From: Diospyros lotus
Taxonomy: Eukaryota > Streptophyta > Magnoliopsida > Ericales > Ebenaceae
Direction: 5' to 3'
NCBI RefSeq assembly: GCF_014633365.1
Contig: NC_068338.1
Location: forward strand, 27,406,291 to 27,470,290
DNA length: 64,000 nucleotides
Under the pieces are notes generated by a model. It was not told the origin of the DNA, did no database searches, and was given only the letters and a program-made list of their open reading frames with translations. The translations under genes and the position numbers were made by a program. Below are positions 40,001-52,000 of the stretch, in pieces; the first letter of the stretch is position 1, and every line of letters starts with the position of its first letter.

Positions 40001-43000
40001 GATGTCATTTGGGCTCACCAATGCTCCAGCCACTTTTCAATCCCTTATGAATCAAATATTTGAGCCCTACTTGAAAATTTATACTAGTGTTCTTTGATGA
40101 TATCCTCATTTATAGCCCTTCCTTTGATCAACACTTGAGCCACTTGAGAACCACATTTGAAATCCTCAGATCCAATAAGCTCTTTATCAAAAGAGCCAAG
40201 TGTGCTTTCGATCAAATTCAAGTGGAATACTTGGGACATCTGATCTCAAAAGGAGTTAGCACAAATCCTAAGAAGGTGGAAGCCATGGTGGCTTGGCCAC
40301 GGTTAAGGACAGTCAAAGCATTGAGGGGATTCCTTAGATTGACCGGTTATTATCGCCAGTTTGTTAAGAATTATGGAGTCATTAGCAAGCCATTGACTGA
40401 GCTTTTGAAGAAGGAGAGATTTAATTGGGGGCCAAAGGCGGATACAGCCTTTGAAAGGTTGAAGGAGGCGGTGAGTAGGGTACCTATCCTCGGGTTACCA
40501 GATTTCAGCAAGCCTTTTGTCTTAGAGACCGACGCTTGTGCAATAGGGGTTGGGGCAGTCCTAATGTAGGAGGGAAGGCCGTTAGCCTTCTCAGCCAGGC
40601 TCTTGGTGCTAAACATGTGGGGCTTAGCATCTACGAAAAGGAGTTTTTGGATGTGTTAATAGCTGTGGAAAAATTGAGGCATTATTTAGAGGGGGGAGGT
40701 TTGTTATCAAGACAGACCATGAGAGCTTAAAGTTTCTTTTGCAAGACTTTCTGTCACGGTTTGATCCTAACAAACCTTCTTTCTTCCTAACGACTAAGTG
40801 GTGAGGTGAGGAAGAAATTAAGGAGATAGGGAGAAATAAGAGAAACAGAGAGAGAAAGAGATTATGAGAGAATGGATGATCTGATATTCTTTTTCATGAA
40901 AATTTCGGAAATGGGTGGAGGGGAATTTATACAACCAGCCAAGGAAGATTCCCTGCAGCCTGGCTGTTGTAACCGCCTCTGCCAGCTTGCTCCACTTGCA
41001 CGTGGATTCCTTTGAGTTAACAACCTCTAACAAACTATAGCATTACAGAAATTGAAATGGCTGAAATAACACTAATAGAATAATACTAACAGAATGCAAG
41101 AAATCAAAATAAAATTTATTCCCAAGGTATGTCTCATAGCGTGACATTTCCCCCCTCGTTCAAGAATTTTTGTCCTTAAGAATGCTGAGAAGATTGGCTG
41201 ATCTTGGGAACTGCTTGAGCAAATCAGGAAGGTACTCCCAAGTGTTGTCCTCAGCCATCTTATCTCGCCACTTGACTAATACATGGATTAGTGGTGCCCC
41301 TTGTTGGTAAATGACTCGCCTGCCCACTATGGCCTCCACTTCTAGAGCTTCACGGTTTTCCCTAGGTAGCGTAGGTAGGGAGGGAGTCACCCTTTGTGCT
41401 CCTACTGACATCTTCAAGAGGGACACATGGAACACTAGGTGGATGTGGGAGTTCTCTGGAAGTTGCAGTCGATAAGCTACTTGTCCGATCTTAGCAATTA
41501 TGGGAAAGGGCCCATAATATTTAGGGCTGAGCTTGGACACTTGTTCACGGGATATAGACTTCAAATGAGGGTACCGAAGTCACAAATACACTTCTTCTCC
41601 CACCTCAAAATTCCTCATTTCTCTTGCGATCCGAAATTTGCTTCATCCTATTTTCAGCTGAAGCTAACTCCCTTTTTAGCTACTGCAAAACCTCCCATCT
41701 TTGCTGCAAATATTCCTCCACGGTGGCCACTGTTGAATAGTTGCCCACTGCTGGTAAAATAGGCGGTTTGTAACCAAACAGGGCTTCGAATGGGGACATC
41801 TTAAGGGATGTGTGGTGGTTAGAGTTGTATCACCATTGGGCCAAGGATAACCACTTGTGCCGGCTCTTAGGATGTAGGAAGCTTACACATCTTAAGTATG
41901 TTTCCAACCCTTGATTAACCCTCTCTGTTTAGCCGTCCGTTTCAGGATGATAAGCCGTGGACATGTTCAACCTTGTGCCCAGCGCCCTCATTAGCTCCCT
42001 CCATTAAAGGCAGGTAAAATTTTTATCTCTGTCTGATATTATGGTCTTAGGAACTCCATGCATTTTTACCACTTGATCCAAGAAAACTCTAGCCACATCT
42101 TGGGCTGTAAAGGGGTGTGTGAGTCCTATAAAGTGCGTGAACTTGGTTAGCCTGTCGACTACCACCAAAATGCTGTCCCTACCTTCCGATTTTGGTAGTT
42201 CCTCAATGCAATCCATAGATAAACTCTCCCATGCTTGGTCCGGAATGGGTAGTGGCTGTAAAAGGCCCGGGTAGGCCACTGTTTCACTCTTGCACCTCTG
42301 GCAGATATCACAAGCTGCTACGAACTTCTTCACTTTCGTTTTGAGTCTTGGCCAAAAGAACAGTTGCTTCACTCGTGTGTAGGTATTTTGCACCCTTGAG
42401 TGTCCCTCCACAGCAGACCCATGTAGGGACTGTATTATCTTCCTCTTGAGTTCACCATTGTTTCCTACCACTAGCCTTCCTTGATGTCTCAGCAAGCCTC
42501 CCACTAAGGAGTAATCTCTATCCCCATCTCGGTTGATAGTTTCCTTTTCCAACAAAGCCTTTCTTTCTTGTCTCGTTCGTAACTGGCTATTACCTCTTAA
42601 CACCACTCGAGTACTAAAGCAGTAATGGTGACCAAACTCCCTTCTTCATGACATCTAGAGAGGGCGTCCACAGCCACATTTTCCTTTCCTTTCTTGTACT
42701 GAATAATATAATCTAATCCCATCAGCTTGGACATTCCTTTCTTTTGAAGCTGGGTGTGCAATTTCTGATGATGTTGGCAAAAAACTAAACGGCTTAATGA
42801 ATATGATTGCCAAGGAGTTTCATGTTAGTATTCTGACTAAAACTAAGGTGAATTGGACTGAGTTTGTGGAGGATCGAAGTGATCGGTCTGGATATAGTAG
42901 AGGAATACTATATTGAGGATCGAAGTGACTGGTCTGGATATAGTTTGTGCGAGAGGTTTGGAGATCATGGCATGATGGATGTAGTAGAGGAATTTAATAA

Positions 43001-46000
43001 GTTGAAATAAGATGGGACAATACAAGAATATCAACTTAGATTTGAGGAGTTGAAATCACTATGCTGAGTCGTAACCCCCACATGATTGAGGAATATTTTG
43101 TCTCAAGCTTTATTAGTGGCTTGAGCAATGTCCTTAGGCTTATGGTGAAAATGTTGAAGCCTAAGATAGTGTAGGAAGCAGTTGAGGGTGCTTCATTGCA
43201 AGAGCTATCGGTGGAAGCCCTTATGACGAAACACCAACTCCTAACTGAAATTCATCATGCAAATAGTACACAGTTGGAAGGAAATCCAAGTCATAGGGTT
43301 TATACTAACCCTAATTCTGCCAAGTCTCTTTTGATGGAACAAAGGAGACAGGCAGGGCCGTGCTACTGATGTGGAGAATAGTTTAGCTCAAGTCACAGGT
43401 GTAGGAAACATTTACTATATATGGAAGGACTGGAGGATGGAAAAGATGATGAAGAGCAAGTTGGGATTGGGTGAAGAAACGGGACCAATTGCAGCAAGTT
43501 CTTAGGGACAAGAACTCTCTCGCGGGGGGGGGGGGAGGGGAATTGTCATGACCCAGGGACATTGTAGTAATTAGATAATAGATGAATTTCTTTTTAAGTT
43601 GTATTTTAGTTGCAATGGTTTGTACCTAAAAGACTTGCCTTCAGCTATATTTGATTTGAATATTTGGCAGCCCTATTGGCACCAACCCTTAGCTACCAGA
43701 CCAGATCAGTATATAAGGTTGATCCAATCTAATTCAAGAGATACAAGAATATTATTGAATGAAATCTGATTTCAAACTCTCTCAATTTCCATCTCTTTCT
43801 CTCGGTTCTCCCTAATCTCTGTCACTTTTTCTGTTCTTCTCTAATTCCCTCCCATTTCTTTTGATCTATCTTCCTCAGTTCCTTACCCTAGTTAAACCCT
43901 AGGTACATGACAAGTTGTAGTTTCTTTGGAACAAGAAACCTCTTAAGGAGGGGGATTGTCATGACCCCAAGGTTAGATTAGGCATAGGATATTACATGTG
44001 TATTAGTTAGTTGTTGTACTTTACTGCTTTGTTGGTTTGTACCTTTACCTATAAATAGGCTGTAACCTGGAGAATTAGTCATATTGTTGAATGTTAATCT
44101 GAATTGTCTCTCTCTTTCTCTTGGTACTCCTCTCTCAGAAATCTCTTCTCCCATGTTTTCCTCCCTCTATTCTTGTTGTTCTTCCTCTATTTCTGTCTAA
44201 TTCTCCCTCGGATTCTTCCAATTTCCCATCCAAACCCTAGGAAAACCCTAGGTCTTGACATTTTCCAATCTTTTGTCTATCAAAAAAATATCTCATAGCA
44301 AAATGATTTAGACCATCTGCTTTGTTCTTAGTTTGAGGTAAGCAATTTGCATCTGAAGCTAAATGCAGTTATTTTAGTTTATTTATAAAATTATAATTCT
44401 TTGGGATTAAAGTGCAAAACTTGTAGCAGGTTAGGAATGTGTGCATGTGTGCTTGCGTGCGTGCGTGCGTGCGTGTTTTGGTAAATTAAATTTACAAATG
44501 AGAATGGCCTTACTAAGTGAACCTTATATGAAAGAACACTTAAGGAGGGTAGGTCCTGTACAAAGAAAGGAGCAGGAAATCTTTAGTTCCCACTAGAAAT
44601 TAAGAAACAAAATGTAAATCATTCAGAAATAGCATAATGAGGACAAACAGAGAAGAGACCCATCCTTAGCCAGGAATACGAGTATAAATGGCAAAACCAA
44701 ACTCTCCAGGTCTTCATAGGCATCCTGTTTCTTTCTCTTCACCCTCATAAAAAGCTAACCACCCATTAACATCAAGACAAACCCCCCCAATCCCTTTTAC
44801 CCCCCCCCCCCCCCCCCTTCCCTTCAACTAGGTTCAACCTTGCTATCCTCTAGAGGAGTACTGAGTACCAAAGACAATGCCCCTGTCCTGATAATCAAAT
44901 AAGTATTTGATTAATTCATCTCTATTAGCATGCAGGGTGAAATTTTTGTTAAAATTGGTATCATCCATTATAGTGTGCTTAAGAGAATGGAATGGAAATG
45001 GATGGAAGAGGGCTCCCCTCGTTTGGGAGAGATAATGTAATGGAATGGAAATGGATAGAAATACTTTCCATCCATTTTCCTCCAAAGATCTATTTTTTCT
45101 CCTCCGAACTGGGAGAGTGTGGATGGAAAACTTAATTTTGTGTATTAACCTCAATAGATTTTTAGAAGTTCAAATTTGGCCTTGACTTGGTAAGACTTTT
45201 ATCTTTCATTAAGAGAGTATTAATGGTCATTTGTTGTTTAATATCCCAACCATTCCAACCATTTCATTGCTCTCCCAAACAAGGAGAAACATTTTACTTT
45301 ATTTTCCATCCCATAGTCTTCCAAATGAGGAGAAAATATGATGCTGGAGCATAATTATTTATGATTATGTTATTTAATTTTCTGGTTTTCTATTAGTTTA
45401 GAGAGTTTTTTTTTTTCTTTGTCGTCATGTTAATAGCATGTCCTGATGTTTTATGTTATTTGGAAGGCCTAGATTAGTTTAATCAAAGGACTAGGATTTC
45501 TAGGCTGCTGAAGCCCTAGTATATATATATTATGTTGGGAGTCTCTTAGTCAGTTGTCTTATTTTAATCAGAAATTATCATAGGTTTTCTAGGAACTCTA
45601 ATCCCCCCCCCCCTCTCTCTCTTGTCGGTAACATATGGGGTTTTGGGCTTTGCCCGACTAGTCCCCCTATAGATCCATGCACACTGATCTGCACAACATA
45701 GACAGGGTAAGAATCCACCCAAAGGGTGGCTGTTGTGGCCCGAAGAATTAGCATGCAAGCTGGTGCTCCCATGATTTGAACCTGAAATTGAAGCCTTTTG
45801 CTGTTAGTTTGTTGTTTTCCTTTAACATACTGCATCAAAATATTTTACATTTTATTCTGCATATTTCCATTCTGTTTCTAACCCTCTCCCAAACAAAGCC
45901 GTATTCTGATATTGTTTGTTTCCAAAACCTCTTATCTTACTTTCATAACTTGGTTGGATATTATTTACCACAGATGATGGCACAGCAGAAAAAAAAAAAA

Positions 46001-49000
46001 AAAAAAACTAGCTAAGAACCTGTGTTCCTTGCCTCGCAGCCATCAACATGTTCTTGGGACAAGGATGGACAAGTGATCCATCTTACTTGCTTAAGCCTTA
46101 AGGTGCATTAAGGTGATAGGCCTTAAGGTGCATTAAGGTGATAGGCTTAACCCATTAAGTTGAATTCAACCATAATTATTTCCTTCAATTTTATTAAAGT
46201 TTCAGTGCTCAAGACAGTTTTACTTGACTGTCAGATCTTAGAGTTGACATTTTAGCAACATTGCCTTGGATAGTTGACCCAACAATCAGTTCACCGGCTT
46301 CCAGTCCATGATCCAGACATTTTGTTTTTGGATAGTCAACCTACAGTTGACTGTCACAATCCCATAATTGATGATACAATAATCCCTCAGTACCTGAACC
46401 ATTCTTAGGCGTCTCTTTCAGTGCCTAAACTCCTTCAGTTGACCCAATAGTCGATCGTTGGCCTTGAAAATAGGATTCTAGACTCTACAGACAGAGTAGT
46501 GAACCCAACATCTGCTTTATCTGCTCGATTGTCACACACTGCCACAATTCTAGTTTGGTCTCTCTCTCTCTCTCTCACTCTCAGTTCATTCTAACCTTTC
46601 ATGAATTCTCTTAGTCCTTATTAACTGTCACACTCCTAGGGTTCACCTCAGAATGGAATTTGGAAGGAATCTGGAGTGAGAGAATAGAAAGGGAGGGAGA
46701 ATGGAGGGAGAATTCAGAAGAAACGAGAGAGAGAAACATAATTCAGGTTTCATTCATAAGCTGGTATTCTCTACTTCTTTAGCCTATTTATAGGTTGTTA
46801 CATCCCCTCAGTTAATAACAAATTGAAATCACAATACTACAACAGCGGCAGCCTAAGGTACAACAAAGAAAAATACATGCAATAGAACAATTACTCCTAT
46901 GCCCTTAGGGTCATGACAATCCTTCCCCGCCCCCCCCTCCCCACCCCCCCCCCCAAAAAAAAAAAAAATTGTACCTTCTTCGTCACCCAATTCCCGCTGG
47001 TTCTTCTTCTCCGTTTTTGTCCTCTACTCCCATAGTTAGTTGTCTTTGACATCGATGGCTGGGACTGTATTTATCTCCACATTTATAACATAATCCTAAT
47101 GAAGACGATGAGAATATGGAAAATGAATAAGACTTTTATTCCATAAGTCTTACTACCCTTTACATGCTTAGTCCCTATTTAACATGAACAAAGAGAACAA
47201 ATATGGAAACATAAAATTACACCCAAATAATCAGCCTAAACATTCCAAATATTGGATCTCTCAATCTCAATCTCTTATCACAATCTCCTCCAAATCCCCT
47301 TCAAATCATTCAGGATTTCAATACTCCCCCTCAAGTTGGATCATAGATGTTGATCATGTTCAACTTGCAGATAAACTCTTCAAAGCTAGACTTCTGTAAC
47401 CCCTTAGTGAATATATCTGCCAATTGTTCTGTAGTAGGAATATAGGTCATGTAGATTGTCCCTTTTTCAATTTTCTCTTTTATAAAATATCTGTCAACTT
47501 CTATATGTTTAGTCATGTCGTGTTGAACAGGATTATGGAAAATACTGATAGTAGCTTTGTTGTCGCAATAGAGTTTGACGAGGAACTCTACTGTGATATG
47601 TAGTTCCTCCAAAAGCTTTTGTAACCATAACCCTTCACACATCCCTTGTGCAACAGCTCTGAATTCAGCTTCAGCACTACTTCTGGCTACCACATTCTGC
47701 TTCTTACTCCTCCATGTTACTAGATTTCCCCAAACATAGGTACAGTAGCCAGTAGTAGATTTTCTGTCTTCTGCTGAGCCTGCCCAATCTGCATATGTAT
47801 AGATTTCTATCTTCTTACTGTCTCCTTTCTTAAAGAATAGACCTCGCCCTGGTGAGCCTTTCAGATATCTGAGAATCTTATACACTGCTTCTAGGTGACT
47901 CTCCCTAGGTGAATGCATATGCTGACTGACAACACTTATAGCGAAAGCAATGTCAGGTCTAGTGTGAGATAGGTAGATCAATCTACCTACTAGCCTCTGA
48001 TATCTCTCTCTATCCACAGGCTTTCCAACGTCTTCCATTCTTTTCCCTGCCTTTATTGGGGTATTGCTTGTCTTGCAACCAAGCATACCAGACTCAGTCA
48101 AAAGGTCAAGAACATACTTTCTTTGAGAGACACTAATTCCCTTCTTGGATCTGACAACTTCCATTCACAGAAAATATCGCATTTGGCCTAGGTTTTTTAT
48201 CTCAAACTCTGTGGCTAAGACTTTCTTCAATCTCTCCACCTCTCCTATGTTATCTCTAGTGAGTATGATGTCATTGACATACACGATCAGAATGATTCTC
48301 CTTTCATCATTGGATTGTTTGAAGAACATAGTATGATCTGACTGTCCCTGTTGATATTCTTGATTCTTAATTACCTTCGCAAATCTATCAAACCACACTA
48401 TTGGTGATTGCTTGAGCCCATATAGAGATTTCTTCAACCTACGTACTCCGATTTTTTTTCCCTCCTTATAAAGTCCCGGTGGTAGTGTCATGAATACTTC
48501 TTCCTCTAGCTCACCATTCAGAAAGGCATTCTTGATGTCGAATTGATGGAGTGGCCAGTCCAAGTTTGCTGCCAAGGACAAGAGAATTCATATGGTATTC
48601 AACTTTGTTATTGGTGCAAATGTCTTGGTGTAGTCAATACCATATGTTTGTGTGAACCCCTTTGCAACTAGAGGGGCTTTGTATCGCTCTACTGTGCCAT
48701 CCGCCTTGTACTTCACCGTGAACACCCACTTACAACCCACTAGTTTCTTCTCCCTTGGCAACGTCATTACCTCCCAAGTTCCATTTTTTTCTAATGCCCT
48801 TATTTCTTCCATCACTACTTCTCTCCATTTTGGAATCTCCAAGGCTTCTTGAATATTCTTAGGAATCTGGATTCTGTCAAGGTTAGACGTAAAAGCACAA
48901 CACTTTGTAGAAATAGCATTGTAAGATACAAATTTTGAGATAAGATGGAGAGTACATGAACGGGGTTGTTTTCTAAGAGCAATGGGTAAGTCATCAAGAT

Positions 49001-52000
49001 TTTTTACCTGGTCAGGATTGGGTTTTGGCTCATGAGTAGTCAGAGCTATCACCGGTTTAAACTCTTTTGGTGCTTCGAATGCGAGAGTCTCATCGGGCTT
49101 TGATTTAGGTTTCCTCGAGTAGACAAGTGGTTCCCTGTTTGTTTGGTTTCCCACATCTCCCCTTGAGTTCAAGATTTCTTCTGCGTTGGACAAAGAAGGA
49201 GAGGGTATATTGTAAGGGGTAGACTCAAAGATCGCAACATCGAAGTCGATGTCTAAGGATCAAGCTTCACTCAAGGACTCCCCCTGAAGCGAGTAGTAGG
49301 AGTATGCTTAAAAAATGTGACATCCAGACTAACACATAATTTCTGTGAAAGAGGGTCATAACATTTGTAACCCTTCTGAGTAGGGGAGTAACCAATGAAG
49401 ACACATTTGAGGGCTCTCGGATCCAACTTAGTACGTTGAGAGGCGTGAATGTGGACAAACACGGTGGACCCAAAAACACGAAGTGGGAGAGATGAACTGA
49501 GCTGAGAATTAGGGAAGATCTCCTAGAATTTTTGGAGAGAGGCTGCAAATGAGAGAATTCGACTAGGCATTCGATTGATGAGGAATGCAGAGGTCAGAAT
49601 GGCATCACCCCAAAAATTATTTTTCATGTGAGAGGTAAACAATAGGCCACGAGCTACCTCAAGAATATGCCGGTTTTTTCCGTTCAGCAACCCCATTTTG
49701 TTGGGGGGTGTGAACGCAAGAACTCTGGTAAACAATACCTTTGTCTTGAAGATAGGGGTCCAAAGAATGATTAAAGTACTCAGTGCCATTATCAATACGA
49801 AGAATTTGGATTTTTGTGTGAAATTGAGTGTAAATCATAGTGTAGAAGTTCATGAAGACAGAACTAACTTCAGATTTATCATGTAGTAAATACACCCAAC
49901 AGAGACGAGAATAGTCATCAATAAAGATAATAAACCATTTTGTGTGGGTCCTATTGGGAACACGGGAAGGCCCCCAAAGGTTACTGTGAATCAGAGTAAA
50001 AGGCAGTGATGGTTTATAAGGGCATGAAGGAAAAGTAGTGCGAGGATGTTTTACAAGTTCACATACTTCACATTGTAAATCCAAAGGAGTTTTATTCGAA
50101 CAAAGTGAAGAAAACAAACATTTTAAATATTGAAAATTTGGATGACCCATTCGTTTGTGCCATAACAAAAGGTCACTATCCCTAGGACTAGATGCAGAAT
50201 TACAAATAGAAGGATGACACTGTTTACTCATGTGAGCGTTATCAAAGTAGTAGAGTCCCTCGCATTCCTTAGCATTGCCAATCGTCTTCCCCGATGATAG
50301 ATCTTGAAAGACACAATGGGAAGACAAAAATGTAGCTGAACAATGAGATTGGTTGGTTAGCTGACTAACAGACAACAGATTGCAAGACAGATTAGGAACA
50401 TGTAGGACAAACTCCAAAGTAATAAATTCAGAGATACGGATACTCCTCTTGCCAGCTACTGGGGATAAAGTACCATCTGCAATTTTTACTTTCAAGTTAC
50501 TAGCACAAGGTGAATATGTGAAAAATAAATGATGGGTATCAGTCATATGGTCAGATGCGCCAGAATCAATAATCTAGGGAGTATGGTGCGAAGTAGTACT
50601 AAGAGCAGTAAAAAAAGTACCTTTATGGGCTAAGGAACCCGATGGCGGAGGCGTAGAAGACTGACTCGAGGCTTGAAAGGTTGAAAAAAGAGCATATAAC
50701 TTCTCAAGTTGCTCAGGGTTAAAACCCCCAATAGAGGCTGACTGAGTATGATGGGTTGTTTCTATTTGCTATTCAGTCAAGGCCTGGTACCCATGAGATT
50801 TATTGGGTTGTCTGGGCTTCCAATCAGCAGGCTTGCCATGTAAAACCCAGCAGGTATTTTTGGAATGGCCTGATTTTTTTGCAATGGTCACAAAGTGGCC
50901 TTTTGTTTTGTCTCAGCTCAGATCCTGTGGGAGGCCCATGGGTCACAAGGACTGAAGCCTCAGGCCCAGATCCAATTTTCTCCATCATCACCTTCCGCCT
51001 ACTTTCTTCACGCATAATTTCGGAGAATACCTCTTGAATGGAAGGTAATGGCCGGCGACCCAAGACTCGGCTCCTCACACCGTCGAGCTCTTTGTTGAGC
51101 CCAGCTAGAAATTTGTACACCCTCTCGTTCTCCATCCTCTTCTTGAATCGCACATTGTCACTCGTGCACTCCCAAGATTCTTCATAGCTGAGATCCAGCT
51201 CCTGCCATAAACTCAGCATCTCCGTGTAGTATTTTGTTACCTCCTTTTATCCCTGCTTCATATGCCACAACCGAGTCTTTATCTCGAAGATTTGAGAGGC
51301 ATTCTCGGCGTCAGAGTAGGTTTCGCGAACAACTTCCCACAGATCTTTTGTTGTCGGCAGGAACATGTATGTTTTGCCAATTGCTGGTCGCATGGAGTTG
51401 ATCAAGTAGGAGGTGATGAGGGAATTCTCAGACTGCCATTTCTGGAAGACCGCCACCTCCTTGGAAGATGGTTGTTTGATCTCGCCAGTAAGAAAGCCCA
51501 GTTTGCCTTTGCCGTCGATGACCAGTTTGATGGATTGGACCCATTCGCGGTAGTTCTTCCCATTCAGCTTTTCTACGGTAAGTCAAATTGAAGAATTTTC
51601 AAACCCGCCGGTCGAACCCATGGAGGGGATTATCTCTGATTCTCCCACCTGAGTTATCGACTGGGACTCATGGTTGGCGACCATGGCTTGCTAGGGTTTT
51701 TCAGATTGACCTGGGCTCTGATACCATGAAGACAATGAGAATATGGAAAACAAATTAGACTTTTATTCCATAAGTCTTACTACCCTTTACATGCTTAGTC
51801 CCTATTGAACATGAACAAAGAGAACAAATATGGAAACATAAAATTACACCCAAATAATCAGCACCAAATAATCAGCCTAAACATTCCAAATATTGGATCT
51901 CTCAATTTCAATCTCTTACCACTATCTCCTCCAAATCCCCTTCAAATCATTCAGGATTTCAACACCTAACTTCCTTCTTTGCTCCATGGTAGATGATTTA

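Larger units (their letters stand above)
37237..42776. mobile_element. Element B: Reina-like chromovirus with inverted 3' half
   Basis: The 5' LTR is 37237-37645 (plus strand) and the 3' LTR 40752-41146 (minus strand). The TSD GAAAG precedes the 5' LTR (37232-37236), and its complement CTTTC sits beside the far end of the inverted 3' LTR (40747-40751), so both LTRs come from one insertion. Coding sequence runs gag-PR-RT-RNase H on the plus strand to 40744, and continues from the very next residues of RNase H on the minus strand from 42776 down to integrase and chromodomain. Restored order would give about 5.5 kb, normal for a small chromovirus. It lies inside element A. Confidence 0.9.
36507..44260 (+). 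mobile_element. Element A: outer Ty3-type LTR retrotransposon in SMG8 intron 2
   Basis: The 5' LTR is 36507-36813 and the 3' LTR 43957-44260; both share the AGATTAGGC block, TATAAATAGGCTGTA and a CT-rich end closing in GACA. The flanks ATTTC and TTTTC are a 5-bp TSD with one mismatch. A PBS (TTGGTATTAGAGC) follows the 5' LTR, and AAGGAGGGGGA precedes the 3' LTR. Its interior is split by elements B and C, so little of its own coding sequence can be assigned. Confidence 0.85.
47100..51964 (-). mobile_element. Element F: full-length Ty1/copia retrotransposon, inactive
   Basis: The 5' LTR is 51727-51964 and the 3' LTR 47100-47323 (minus strand); on the element strand the LTR runs TGTTGAAATCC...GTCTTCA. 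The TSD CCTAA is exact (47095-47099 and 51965-51969). The PBS TGGTATCAGAGCCC lies directly inside the 5' LTR, and the polypurine tract TTGAGGGGGAG directly before the 3' LTR. Domain order Gag, integrase, RT, RNase H identifies Ty1/copia. It is inserted in element E. Confidence 0.95.

Noticed and set aside
37237..41146. Element B as a short complete element with LTRs in opposite orientation
   Set aside because: Integrase would be missing, and the shared GAAAG target duplication with exact protein continuity at 40744/42776 points to an inversion instead.
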